Source: Elymus sibiricus
Lineage: Eukaryota; Streptophyta; Magnoliopsida; Poales; Poaceae
Assembly: GCA_039707655.1 (NCBI GenBank)
Contig: CM077676.1
Span: 431,063,379-431,127,378, forward strand
Length of the DNA: 64,000 nucleotides
Reading direction: 5' to 3'
A program made the position numbers and the translations under genes. Within the stretch, counting starts at the first letter, position 1, and each line of letters starts with the position of its first letter. Below, piece after piece: positions 46,525 to 58,720 of the stretch. The notes under the pieces were generated by a model, which saw only the letters and a program-made list of their open reading frames with translations, made no database searches and was not told where the DNA came from.

Positions 46525-47225
46525 CATCAAATTTTTTTTCTAGCTTCGTCCCCTCATCCATTCAGGATAATCTTCTCTCCCGACGCCACTGATTGGCACC
46601 TTCAGAATGTCCTCGATATCACATGGAAGCACTGTTCTTTCCAAGGTAGGCATGTCCCATTCTCTTCGTGAGTAGTTTAGGAAATCGACCAACTTGGAAA
46701 TGTTGGTGCGGCCCAGCGCTCCCAGTTGTTTCGTTGATCCAGCTCTCGGGATCCAGCCATCTGCCCACACATCGACAGTAGACCCGTCCCCTATGCGCAA
46801 GACAAGGCCGGCCTTCAACAGTTCTCGCCCAAACATGATGCTACGTCAAGTGTATGATGCGTTCTTTGGGCATGTGGCATCCAGAAATCCCGTCTCTTGA
46901 AAATACCGTGCTTTCAACACTCTAGCACAAAGAGACGTCGAGTTAGATAGAATCCACCAAGCCTGTTTGGAGAGTAATGCTTGGTTGAAAACTTCGAAGT
47001 CTCAAAACCCCTGCCTCCCATTCTCTTGCTCATGCACATTTTGTCCCAACCAATCCAGTGAACCTTGTGTTTCCCATTCTCCGCTCCCCACGAAAATTTT
47101 GAAGACATAGATGTCAGAGTCTCGGCACGTTTTTTTGGCGAATAAACAACTCATGGAGAACATAGGGGTCGCTTGAAGCACTAATTTGACCAGAACCTCC
47201 CTTCCAGCTTATGAGAGCCCTGGCA
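46525..47225 (-). pseudogene. LINE ORF2 fragment (RT thumb and zf-RVT region)
   Basis: Across shifted frames: AGREVLVKLVLQATPMFSMS near 47210-47150, then WGAENGKHKVHWIGWDKMC and [13 protein letters not shown], then LKAGLVLRIGDGSTVDVWAD and PCDIEDILKVPISG. This order is the end of the RT domain followed by the zf-RVT region of plant L1-type LINEs. Shifts and stops make it a relic. It lies opposite in orientation to the RNase H fragment at 45253, so they are separate events. Confidence 0.8.
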
Positions 47226-48980
47226 TTTGATGAGATTATTGACTAGTTAGATAGGCCTCGTGGCTTTAGAAGCCGTGAACACAATTTTCTTTTCATTCGC
47301 AACACATATATTTTCATAAATTTGATATTGATACTATATTTTAGACACGATAATATTTTTATGTATATCGCTTGTACGATCAACATTTTCCTCGCCCCAC
47401 AATGATCGAATCGCTCCTGCACTTGCTAATAACGGGAGAGGAAAGTTATATAAAAAAGTATAGATTTAGATAGTAGTATATATAGAGATAAGAAAAGAAG
47501 GTTTGTTCTCCAATTTTTTTGACAGTATCAATACTTTGTACGTCGCCCTCTTTCTCGGAATTCCCTATTTGATGTATTATGCGCCAAACTGTAGGGGCAT
47601 CGCACATGAGGATCGCACCATCGAGCGCAATGGGTTGAGCCATTATAGTGATACATAGAGGCGTTAGGTTCCGGTTTTAGGAACCTTCTAGAAGGTCCCC
47701 AGTTTCTTGTTGTTTTTTATTGCTTTTACTGGTTTTTGTGGTTTCCTTTTTTGGCTTTAAATTTTACGTTTTCTTGATCTTTATGTTTCTTTTTCTTCCT
47801 TTTTGTATCTTTTTCATAATTTCAAAAATTGTTCACTTTTTCAAAAAATGTTTGGAATTCCAAAATTTGTTTGCGTTTCTAAAAAATGTTTGAAATTTTC
47901 ATGTTTTTCAAATTTTGTTTGTGTTTTATAAAATTTTCGGAATTCAATTTTTTTTCATGTTTTTCAAAATTTCTTTGTGTTTTTAAAAATGTTCAGAATT
48001 TTAAATTTTATTCATGTTTTTAAAAATTGTTTGAAAATTTGAAAATTGTTGAAAAAATTCCATAAATGTTCACAAATTTCTAAAAATGATCAGAATTTCA
48101 AAATTTTGTTCATGTTTTCAAAAATTCTGCATGTTTTTAAAATTTGTTCACACTTTTCGATAAACGTTCAAAAATTCAATAAATTTTCGTAATTTTATTT
48201 TTTTTGTTAGGAAAACGCTTGGCTTCTACTGGCGGATCGCACGCGAGCATCCGCCGGCTCGTTGGTACGATGCGTGTCTTGACCGAGTGGTCCTTTTTTT
48301 TTTCTTTTGGTCAACGTGGTGCTACTCGCTGCTCACTGTCCACTATGATGAGTTTCCGCAGCAAGGTCTCTATTGCAAAAACTGCAACAAGAACTCTGTT
48401 GCAGAAAAATTAAATTTCCAATGAGACCTCTGTTGCAAAAAAACTAAATTGCAACAAGACCTCTGTTGCAAAAAAAAACTATAAGAAGACCTCTGTTGCA
48501 AAAAATATATCTTGCAAAAAATTTCTGCAACATGACCCGTGTTGCAGAAATTCCCCGCAACACGACCTGCATTGCAATGATAAAAGGTAACGCTCGGTCG
48601 CTTAATCCATCATATCCGACGGCTCGCGAGGCGGTGGATCATCCGCTGGCGGACGCGTAGCAGCGCCCTTTTTGTTAAGGTTTTCTGAGAAATGAGCGAA
48701 ATTTTTAAAAAAAATTCAAAAAATAATGTTCACTCTTTTTTGAAATTTCCTTCGCAAGTTTTTGAATCGCAAACTACAGTAAGTCGCTACAATATTTTAG
48801 TGTTTTTAGGGGTTCTACAATATTTTTACGAGCGGCTGTGGACCGATGCAGCGTGGCATTAGTTGGCTTTGCCTGCCAATGGGCCGGCCCAGTTGGCTGC
48901 CGCCTGTGTGTCCTGGTGCTTAGGATGTCCCCGCCTCCTCTTCTGCCCGTTGGTGCGTGGCCTCCACTTACCAAAGTTGT
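46960..48980. repeat. Duplicated block, copy A (direct repeat of 49523-50905)
   Basis: Shared with copy B: AGATAGAATCCACCAAGCCT at the start, LINE sequence, GTTAGATAGGCCTCGTGGCT, ATGAGGATCGCACCATCGAG, TTTTAGGAACCTTCTAGAAG, a low-complexity run of TTCAAAAATTGTTCA-type units, then GCGTGGCATTAGTTGGCT and GGCCTCCACTT. Copy A additionally holds the GTTGCA minisatellite at 48360-48580. Confidence 0.8.
48360..48580 (+). repeat. Imperfect minisatellite, unit about 30-36 bp with ACCTCTGTTGCAAAAA
   Basis: At least six imperfect units: GCAACAAGAACTCTGTTGCAG, GAGACCTCTGTTGCAAAA, GCAACAAGACCTCTGTTGCA, AGAAGACCTCTGTTGCAAAA, then diverged GCAACATGACCCGTGTTGCA and GCAACACGACCTGCATTGCA. It is absent from duplicate copy B. 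Confidence 0.8.
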
Positions 48981-49301
48981 TGTTACTACTGGGAGTGATT
49001 TACGTAGGGTTTCATGCCTCCACTCGACATGCTTCCTCGTGGTGTTGATGGAGCCTATCCAGACGTCTACCTTAGATTTACTTTCGTTTCTGCTTGTGTT
49101 GAACTTTATTTGCTTATTGTAAGACTGTGTATTTGACTAGCCTGTGGCTAGAGTCTGTAAGACTATTTGCTTTCTGAATCATGCAGCTTAATAAAGGACG
49201 CATTTGTGTATGATACAACATCGTTACCGTGTATGCCGACGATTCGATCCAAGGGTTGGCATGGAAACACACGAAGACCGTATGCCTTAAAAGGTAGGTC
49301 G

Positions 49302-49522
49302 GGGTTAATTTGATAAATGCCACTTGAATTCTGGCGATTCCAAGAAATGCCACTGCAATTTCCAAACTTTGAAAAATGCCATTTTCAGTGGCATTTTTCA
49401 AAGTCTGCAGTGACATTTTTCAAAGTTTGCAAATTTTGCAGTGGCATTTTTCAAAGATTGGAAATTGCAGTGGCGTTTCTCGGAATCACCAGAATTCGAG
49501 TGCCATTTATCCAATTAACCCT
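49302..49522. mobile_element. Foldback MITE, about 220 bp, inverted arms over 60 bp
   Basis: Left arm GGGTTAATTTGATAAATGCC pairs with the inverted right arm GGGTTAATTGGATAAATGGC, continuing through GAATTCTGG.GATTCC and GCCACTGCAATTTCC. The centre repeats TGGCATTTTTCAAAG. It lies exactly at the left edge of duplicate copy B. Superfamily not assigned. Confidence 0.75.
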
Positions 49523-50905
49523 AGATAGAATCCACCAAGCCTGTTTGGAGAGCAATGCTTGGCCGAAAACTTCGAAGTCTCAAAACCCCATGCCTCCCAT
49601 TCTCTTGCTCATGCACATTTTGTCCCAACCAATCCAGTGAACCTTGCGTTTCCCATTCTCCGCTTCCCACCAAATTTTTGAAGAAATAGATGTCAGTTTC
49701 CGACACGTTTTTTTGGCGAATTTGAACAGCTAATGGAGAACATAGGGGGTTGCTTGAAGCACTGATTTGACCAACGCCTCCCTTCCAGCTTTCGAGAGCC
49801 GTTGCACTTGATGAGATTATTGACTAGTTAGATAGGCCTCGTGGCTGTAGAAACTATGAACACAATTTTCTTTTCATTCGCGACACATATATTTTCATAA
49901 TGTTGATATTGATACTATATTTTAGGCATGATAATATTTTTTATGTATGTCTGTTGTACGATCAAGATTTTCCTCGCCCCCCTATGGTCAAATCGCTCCG
50001 CCCCTGAACTTGCTAATAAAGGGAGGGGAAAGTTATAAAAAAAAGTATAGATTTAGACAGTAGTAGAATATATAGAGATAACAAAAGAAGATTTGTTTCT
50101 CCAATTTTTTGTACGTATTCCGCTTCCTCAGAAATCTCTCTTTGATGCATACCGTGTCAAATAGTCGGGGCATCACACATGAGGATCGCACCATCGAGCG
50201 CAATGGGTCGGGCCATTATAGCGGTACGAAGAGGCGTTGTGTTACAGTTTTAGGAACCTTCTAGAAGGTTCCCAGTTTCTGGTTGGTTTTTTTGTTTCTT
50301 TTTTGTTTTTTTACTTGTTTTTGCGGTTTCCTTTTTTTAAATTTTTCTTCTTCCTTTTTGTTTTTTCACAATTTCAAAAATTGTTCACGTTTTCATAAAA
50401 TGTTTGGAATTTCAAAATTTGATGTGTTTTTAAAAAATATCCAAAATTATAATTTTTGTTCATGTTTTAAAAAAATGTTTGAAATTTTGAAACTTGTTAA
50501 AAAATCAATAAATGTTCAAAGATCTTTAGAAATGATCAGAATTTAAAATTTTTGTTAATGTTTTCAGAAATTCTGCAAGTTTTTCAAAATTTGTTTGAAA
50601 TTTTGATTTTTTCACACTTTTCAATAAATGTTCAAAAATTCCAAAAATGTTCTTAATTTGAATTTTTTGTTCACGTTTTCTGAAAAATGTTGGAAAATTT
50701 AAAAAATCGATCGAAATTTCAAAAAATAATGTTCACTCTATTTTGAAATTTCCTTCACAGATTTTTGAATGACAAGCTACAGGGTATATCACAAGCTACA
50801 GTAAGGCGCTCCAGTATTTTGACGAGCTACAGCGGACCGATTCAGCGTGGCATTAGTTGGCTGTTGGTGAGCGGCCTCCACTTCTGACCAAAGTTGTTAT
50901 TCAAC
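49523..50905. repeat. Duplicated block, copy B, with second LINE fragment (minus, 49523-49800)
   Basis: See copy A. Its first 280 bp repeat the same LINE zf-RVT/RT piece on the minus strand. It keeps the low-complexity T-rich run (50280-50720) but lacks the minisatellite. The shared LINE/non-LINE junctions show the block was copied as a unit. Confidence 0.78.
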
Positions 50906-51285
50906 ACGAAAGAGAAAATCCCGCAAAAAAAAAAAAACACGAAAGAGAAAAAAAAAACCCCAGCCCAGTAGCCCACGCAGTCGTCCGTCTTCCACACGAA
51001 GCAGTCGTCCGTCTCCGTCTCCAACACGAACACGAGTGCGGAACTGAAAATCCAATCCCGTCTCCGCTTTCTCCCTCTCTCACATCCCGTCGCTTCCGCC
51101 GTCGGCCGATTGATGAGTGTTTCCGCGCTCACGCACGCGTAGACCTATCTTCCTCGTTGGCCTGGTTCGTGTACGATTCAGAGCGGAGCAGGGCATCATT
51201 GGATGTAAGGTTCGGCTTCCAATCCATCCATGCCGCCGGCCAGTCCACCGAGGGGAGAGTCCAGATCGTCCACGCGAAGCCCTAG

Positions 51286-51705
51286 ACGCCGCACGCGTAC
51301 CATCTCCGCCGCCTCGCCCAGCTCTTGCTCGCCTTAGCTCGCGGGGATGGAGCAGGACGGCGCCGCCCGTCCCCTCGCACCAGGCCCAGGACGACGGCGC
51401 CGTTGACGGCTGGGCGCGGGACAACAGGGAGCCCCCTCCCCTACAGCGCCCCGGCGGAGTGCCCCGAGGCCGTGGATCCTCCTCCTTGCCGGCGCCTCCG
51501 CGGCCACGTCTCCGCCGCCGCCTCCGCGTGCGCGACCCTCAACTACGACTGTGCGTGCCCTTCAACCCTCTGTCTGGAATCCATGGATTGTATTGTCATT
51601 TGTTTCTGATCTGAGCATCCATGGATGGTGGCAGCGGTGGGGAGGAGCCCTGCGACGACCTCGACGCCTGCGACCCCGACGGCAACCACTGCGTCCACAA
51701 GAAAG
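51286..51705 (+). pseudogene. Unrecognised Cys-rich gene, two candidate 5' exons, start codon possibly lost
   Basis: In a CpG-rich stretch, one frame opens after TAG at 51283 with ACG CCG, where ATG would be expected, and runs PHAYHLRRLAQLLLALARG, a signal-peptide-like start. It continues SAPAECPEAVDPPPCRRLRG and SACATLNYDCA up to a possible donor at 51554 (TGC|GTGCCC). After GGTGGCAG at 51634 an exon 51635-51705 reads GGEEPCDDLDACDPDGNHCV then HKK and ends at AAAG|GTACTG. The frame joins correctly across the intron. Eight or more Cys in about 60 residues suggest an extracytoplasmic domain. No family recognised. Later exons were not found. Confidence 0.35.
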
Positions 51706-52469
51706 GTACTGAACCAACCACACATCCCATCCCCCTCAGGAATCAGAAACAACCATACATGCTGCCATGAACAACAATACATTACATTGCCTTGTTAGGA
51801 CAAGCGAATTCATATGGTAGTAACGATTAATAAGATGAGCAGCCGTGGATGCAGTGAAGTGGCTAGAGAATTTCTGAATCCAGACTGTTGCTGCTATAGA
51901 TCTACTCTGCTCCGCCATTTGGTAACTCAATGGCAATGCAGCAGCTGTGTGGTTCACGGTTTATGCTGCAGCTTCTTGTACCGATCTGTTGCTCGGTGAT
52001 CAATTGTGTGTGGTTGGTTAATTTACTGGGTAAACTGCGCAGCTCAGTTGCATGCACACCTGAATGCGCTGGGATGACTGGAAAAGTCACATGTTCAGTC
52101 AGTCATTCCCTGCCAGCCTATGGCTATGCTTTCCACCGATTTCCCTCTAAATTCCACATGTTATGTGCAGCCGCATGGATTGGGGATATGTACTTCGGTT
52201 TGGGTTCAAACGGGCAATCGCTGAGCATTTGTATCAACTATCGAGGATCTCAAATTCACATGGATCGCACTATGATCAAGTGCATTCTAGTTCTATGATG
52301 ATTGTGACAGAAGATGTTAACAGCAAAAGGAATCGCTATGTAAGTGTGACGTCTCTTTTGATCCTGCTTTGTTTATTTTTCAAAGCATTAATATTTCCAT
52401 TGCTTTTCTTCTTGCATAATTGCTCTAATCTCCAGCAATTTTGTGTTGATAAAAATTGGTAGTGTATGC
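51706..52469 (+). other. Possible introns and exon of the 51.3 kb gene
   Basis: A stretch after TTATGTGCAG (52169) reads RMDWGYVLRFGFKRAIAEHL and is open to about 52340, where CGCTATGTAAGTG offers a donor. Whether this is an exon of the gene upstream is unknown. Confidence 0.2.
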
Positions 52470-52665
52470 AGCTGTGGTCATGAAATTGTATTGAGCAGAA
52501 CAGGAAAAATGTCATTTGATTAATGGAATAGATTATGCCTTAACTCTGTTCAATATAGGTCTCAGCTGTGATAATGAAATTGTACTGAGCAAAACAGGAA
52601 ATATGTTATTTTTTAATGGAATAGATTATGCCTTAACTCTGCTCGTGACAGGTCTCAGCTCCAAT
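52470..52665 (+). repeat. Two-copy tandem repeat, period about 94 bp
   Basis: ATGAAATTGTATTGAGCAGA and AATGGAATAGATTATGCCTT recur as ATGAAATTGTACTGAGCAAA and the same second block 94 bp later. Confidence 0.8.
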
Positions 52666-53348
52666 ATTAAAAATCAGTGCACCTGAATTACGACACAATT
52701 TTTCTCATCTGGAACTGCGCTTATAAGGTCTGAAAGCTACGCTCCTGAATACAATGTGATATAAAAGGTTCATGAAATCATCAGGTATGGAAATGCTTGA
52801 CCGTTTCTGTAAATTACATAGTACAATATTATCAGTTTGTTTTTTGCATTATTTCCCAGTTCTCTTGCAGTACTATTCAACAACCTATCTTCCTGCCTAC
52901 TAGATAAAAGAGGGTTTTTGTTTACTTAACATGGTTGCCTGATTAACAAAGTCATGGTTTCTGTCAGTTATTTTTTCCACTGCCAAAGCAACAACTCATC
53001 TTCCTACCTACCAGATATACTACTGCTTGATTGCTTTGCTCCCCGCTTAAGAAGCTCAACCGTTCTTCTATATGATCCTAAAAAAATTGAGTTCTAATTT
53101 TGTGGAAAGAAACGCACCGTGCTGATGTTCTGAGGGCCGATGTTCATTTCTAGAGGCAAATAATCTCAGATCCCATCTAGATAATACCCCTCGATATAGC
53201 TCCCGTCATTTGCACAACACAATCTAGCATAAGATGGTTCTGATTTGGATTATGGGTGTTTCTCCAAAAACTAGGATTATATGCCTGAGAACAAACAAAT
53301 TACGTTATAAACTTACCTCAAAGCCTATGGGATGACTGAAGCTTGATA

Positions 53349-53437
53349 AATCCGTCCCATAATATAAGATGTTATTACATCCAATATGTGAGTATATTGG
53401 ATGTAATAACATCTTATATTATGGGATGGAAGGAGTA
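53349..53437. mobile_element. Stowaway-type MITE, short palindromic form
   Basis: Arms TCCGTCCCATAATATAAGAT... at 53351 and its near-perfect inverse at 53395-53430, one mismatch over 36 bp. The right end GGAAGGAGTAG keeps the Stowaway consensus; the left CTCCC end is worn. Typical of the shortest Triticeae Stowaways. Confidence 0.85.
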
Positions 53438-56000
53438 GTTTCATATGCACTATGGTCTCGTAACAGTAGAAATAACCTTCGAGGGAAAGAGAACCATAAG
53501 TATAGGTGACTGCATAGTAGAAGGCGTGTAATCGTGTTGTTCATATGCACTATAGTCTGTTTATAGAAGCCGACAAAAACAGAGACATCCTAAATTTGGT
53601 TTTCTGTTCTTTCTCGTCATTTAAGAAAAGAAACATTAACTCTTGGATTATCATTAAGGGAATATGCCTTATTAGCGTACTCTTATGGTGGTTATTATTG
53701 CTCAACGTTGTGAGGAAAAAGAAGAATATCACGTTTTTGTCTTAGAAAGGGTTGTGGCAAACTTTGCATAGGCGCACCGTGTTATAAGAAATGAAAGTAT
53801 AGATAATTAGATCAGCTGCATATTTCCTTTGTTATATATGTAATCCAGAAGTGCAGGTTCGTGAACTGAAAAAAATGGTGGTTCCATGCAGGATTTTGAC
53901 CTCCATAGGAAATCTGCAAGGGGAACAACAACAAAGGAAAGTGGTGTAAGATTTAGTACTAAGACTCGAAGATGAGCTACCATCAAGATTATGTCTCGAC
54001 AATCAAGTATAGTGTGAGCACTTATTGATTTAAATTATCAATTAACCACAGAGTGATCAACATATTTGTCTTAGATATTAAGAAAACTTGGTAATGTCAT
54101 GTGTCGTATAGACTAAACTTTGTCTCATCTAGTTAATCAAAGCACAAAGAGTGAATATCAAATTGACTAACTCGAATTATCTGGAACTTTCACCATACCA
54201 TCTGTACAGTATCCATTAAAATTTAAAATTGGCTCAGTAGTGGCCTTCTCTACTGATTTTCACTTTTAAAAAATTTCAAGCTTAAGACTGCAATGCAATA
54301 TGGGTGCAGGTCATGTTTATGATGCGTGAGTAACTGAGAAAAAATAAGTTCATATATAGTTTCATTGTGAGTAAACTAAGAAGGGTAAAATTGCAAAGAA
54401 GAAACACAAAGATCAACAGTAGTTATATCTTTATTTTGAACTAAACTTAAGTTGTCATGGTAGCAATATTTTAGAAAAATCTGATTTTGTAGCAGGGCGC
54501 TAAGTTTGACTTAACCTGCAAAAAGTCAAATCAGATTGTAGCACGAACATGAGGTAAATATTCTGATGGTAAGCAGATATGAATGTTTCTAGAATAAGTA
54601 TATTTGATAAACTTACACGCTTTACTGGTTTGATCTAAAAAAATATTGTTATGCACCCACATTACATATCTAAAGTTGGTACTATATATAAATTCGAGGA
54701 GTAATATAAAGAAAGCAGTACGTAAACATGCAAAAAAAATCTCAAAAGAAAATAAGGTATCAGATTAGTTTCATAATCACAGTTATGCAAGAGAATACAG
54801 AATAAAGTGGACTATTGCTTGAATCTCGAAATAATGCATGATCCATATTAAGTTAATTACCAATACGGTGTCACTTAGATAGTACTTCAGATAATATTCC
54901 TCCAAACCTGATGAAAGTTCTTTTACGGTTGAGATCTTTGTTAAAAGGAAATTCAAATTCAGTATTTTTGCAAGATAACTGGTGTTGGCTGTTATGCAGG
55001 ATTTTTTTTACCGAACTCACAGAAGTAGATTGTGTATCCCATTCAGTGTTCAACCTAATGGACATCCAGGGGATCACTTTGAGTAGGCAATTGTTTGTGT
55101 GGAGAAAAATGCATGGTACTAAAACTAACCTTCTAGGGGATCAACTATTGGCAACTGGGTCTTCTATCTTCAAACATCAATTTGTTAGTTGTTCCTGGCT
55201 TCAGTGCATCTCCGCATATTACTGTTTTTAAACTACGTTACAGTGTGCAAATTATTTTCTAAAAAAATTACAGTGTATTAATTAAGTAAATCTATAAGTG
55301 TCTGAAGTAGATGTAGCATGGCCTCTAGGATTTTGCACACGGACCACGCCAATTTCGAGTAGTTGTACTTCACATATCTGCTAACCAAATAGCCCCATGA
55401 TTATTATGAACGTGGTAAACTCTGAAGCTATTTTCTTTATTAGTTCAAAAAAAAACTGAACTGTTTGTGTGGGGTCAGAGAAGCGTAATTTCAATACAAA
55501 CTGCAATTGCTTGGGCAAGAAAAATCAACTCAATACTGCAATTTTCCATATGAAGTAGTAAGAGGAGGTGTACCATTGTAAAGCGATGTAGGGTGAAGAC
55601 TAGCTGCATCTTTGGCGTGTGGTCAAACTCGGCAAGCTGCAACTATGTGGAGCATCCACATTAGTGCCACCACATACTTGCTAAAATGGTTAATCTGACT
55701 GTCCCTGTACATCAGCCACATCTTCGGTGAGCATGCTTGATGGCAAGATCGGTCAACTGTTGTTGTATTGAGTATCCAGATGATAACCGTCATGAAAATC
55801 ACTACATGGATCAATGTGCCCATCATCATGGCTGGTTGCAGATGATGCATTATTTGAGCTTGATAGAGTATGACTATATCCCACGCGGTCTTGTTTCCAT
55901 CAAAAGCGTGGCCCACTTTAGAGAAGAATACACCAACCATTTTGGTAGTGGGCATCTCAGCAGTTCTATTTGGGCCTCATTCCCCTAATACGCTAGTAAT
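53438..56000. other. AT-rich intergenic DNA, no gene recognised
   Basis: Short frames only. A stretch near 55000-55080 after TTATGCAG reads DFFYRTHRSRLCIPFSVQ and could be an exon relic, but nothing supports a gene around it. 55737-55988 is open on the plus strand without recognisable features. Confidence 0.4.
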
Positions 56001-56049
56001 TGTCTCCTTTCCCGTATTTCTCGTAGTCTCACTCCCAAACACTTAATGA

Positions 56050-58720
56050 TTTGAGAGTGGGAATGCCAGCAGCCATGACGGCAGTGTCCCCTTCGGCCGT
56101 TCATGCAACTTGAGAGGATGAAGGCTCTAGCGATGGAGAGGATGAAGGCTCTAGCGATGTTGTGCGAGAGGCATCGGCGCCGGTGAGTTTGCCACCATCT
56201 TAGCCGTGAGGATAATGCGACAGAGCATATAGTGGAAGACAGAGCAAGACGGTCGAGGGAGATGGCTCATCAGAAGAATCCACAACACACGGATGACCAG
56301 TGTAGTAGAGAAGAGGATGAGGGGGGATCACTGGGGAAGCCTCAGGGGACGAGCTAGGTGAGGTAGCCTCAGGTAATGAACAAGGCGGGGAAGCCGCAGG
56401 TGATGACGAGCTTGATAAAGAAGCCATTAGAGGTAGAAGAAACCTCAATCCCTAGGAAGTAGCGAAGAGGACATAAGAAACCCACTATGACGAGCCTTCA
56501 CGAAGGCAATGTACTTAGAGTGGTCGCCAATGATGATCGACATATAGAAGAAGAGTTCGACCACGATTTGAAAGGTGGACAAGAAATGTAGGATCATGAG
56601 CACTCGCCGAAAACTAGCCGCAGTCACCACTCACCACTAAGACGAAACACTCAAACTAGGCACGAGGGGTTTGCTTAAGGCCATAAAAGAGTGACGAAGA
56701 CGACAAACCATGCCATCAGGAAGAGAATACCCAGGTGGTGGCTACATGTAGACCTCCTCATGCAACTCAACATTAAGGAAGACATTCTTGACAACAAGCT
56801 GAGAGACAGACCAGTCGCGGGCATAAGCCACAACGAGAAGTGTGTGAAGGCCACATGAGCAAATGTCTCATCGTAGTCTTGACCATGTTCCCGAGGAAAG
56901 CCTTACGCCACTAGATGAGCTTTGTAACACTCACGAGAACCATCAGTGTATTAACATTATAGACACACTTACAAGTGATGGGACGAGCACGAGGAGGAAG
57001 AAGCAACGCCAGAATAACCATACCGGTCAATAGGCGGAAGCGAGCGAGCTCGAATGCCATAAGTAGGCTGAGCTGGAGGCGGTGCGTTGCCAACAGGAGA
57101 GGACATAGTAGTCGAGGGAATGGCTCATCAGAAGGATCCACAACAGGTGGAGCACAAGTGTAGTGAAGAAGATGATGAGGGGGAATCGTCGGGGAAGCCT
57201 CATGGATGAGCCAGGTGAGGTAGCGTCAGGTAATGAACGAGGTGGGGAAGCCGCATGTGACGACGTGTGGGGTCTATAATAGTAGTACGGGAGGACACAG
57301 TGGGATAGTTGGGCGAGGGCAATAAATGAGTCATAAGTGCATTGGGAAATTTGAGGGAAGAAATATCCTCAATGGGGGAGGCCGAAGGAGAGGATGGACG
57401 TGGATAAAAAGGACGAGACTCAGTCAAAAGTCACATCTTGAGAAATACACATCCGACGACTGGCAAGATCCCAACACCGATCGCCCTTGTGCTCATCACT
57501 GTAATCTAAGAAGACACATTCAACAGATTGATCAGATAGTTTGGTGATGCAACCAAACAAATGAAGTGTTGAGTAGTTAGGAGAATGCCCACAAAGACGC
57601 TCGAGAGGAATGTTACCCTGTAGAGCAGAGGAAGGATGGATGTTGATGAGATAGGTGGCTACGATCATCAACGCACTAGCCGCCTCACGAATGTGACGAT
57701 GCTTGCTCTTAGCAACACCATTCTGAGCATGAGCACCAGGACAACAGAATTGAGCAAGTGTGCTTTGCTCAACAAGGAATTCGTGCAGCAAATGAGAGAT
57801 ATACACACAAGCAGAATCTACATGAAAGACATGGATATGAGTAGAAAACTGGGTATGAACCAATGCGGCAAACTTCTTACAGATAGACCTCACTACAAGA
57901 AGGCATAAAATATATCGACTTGTGTCGAGAGAAATCATTATAAAGATAATATAGTGGCGATGGCCTCCTTTCGAGGCAAAGGGAGCTAGATCCCAAACAT
58001 CAGAGTGAACAACATCGAAAGGACGCTGATACACAGTCTCGCTCTAAGGATAAGGTAATTGAACGTGTTTACCCAGCCAACAAACTTGACTGTCTAAAGA
58101 CACATTGCTAGAGACAGATCCAAGAAGACCACGTCGAACTAAGATGAGAGACGAGAACCACACATGTGACTGAGACGATGATGCCACAAAGAGTCGGTAG
58201 ACGAGGTAAGAGAGTCGAAGAGACTGGCGGCGGTGGTAGCAGGGGGAAGGCGAAGCCTGGCAAGCTCCAGAGGCCGTGTGAGTCACAGCGCCGAGGGCCA
58301 ACACCAAGTAGAGCACCCGTGTGCCGATACTTAATCAGAACAAGAGTCAAAGTCGAGAATGACCCTACAACCAGAGTAAAAAAATCTAACCTCCTGAAAT
58401 GAGCTGCTTGGTAAGTATCATTAGCAGTAAGAACATGAACAGGAGAATCTAGAGGTCCGATGGAGGACAACCTGGAAGAATCGTAAGTCATATGAAAAGA
58501 CGCTCCAGTACCAGGATCCATGGAGGTGTACCTAATTGTGTAAAAAGTAGTCTCTCAGTACCAAAAGAATCAGTAGCAAAACCTGCAAAAGTTGTTGATG
58601 AAGGACCAAATGAAGCATCTAACAGACACCGAAGTAGCTAGTTGATTTGAATCGTCTTGCACGACAAGGGGAGGCTGAGGTAGTTGCACAAGAGCGATGA
58701 TAAAGCACATGAGAAGCTTT
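56050..58720 (-). pseudogene. Ty1/copia pol fossil (protease, integrase, RT fragments)
   Basis: Minus strand, from right to left. Protease start near 58521 reads TGASFHMTYDSSRL and SIGPLDSPVHVLTANDT. Integrase at 58034-57420 reads RPFDVVHSDVWDLAPF, HYIIFIMISLDTSRYI, and GAHAQNGVAKSKHRHIREA, in which the usual Glu after the Gly-Val is replaced by Ala. A Pro/Ser-rich linker follows at 57420-57200. RT pieces at 57010-56690 show CKCVY, HGQDYDETFAH, RDWSVSQLV and NVFLN-like motifs in shifted frames. No LTRs were found at either side. It is a different copia lineage from the element at 35494. Confidence 0.8.

Noticed and set aside
48360..48580. Repeat array considered as CRISPR-like
   Set aside because: Units are adjacent and diverged without unique spacers of constant length, and the DNA is plant nuclear.
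54911..55231. 106-codon plus frame as a host gene
   Set aside because: AT-rich surroundings, no domain, no supported splice sites or promoter; left as intergenic.
55737..55988. His/Asp-rich plus frame (HENHYMDQCAHHHGW)
   Set aside because: Short and isolated; no recognised metal-binding family and no gene context.
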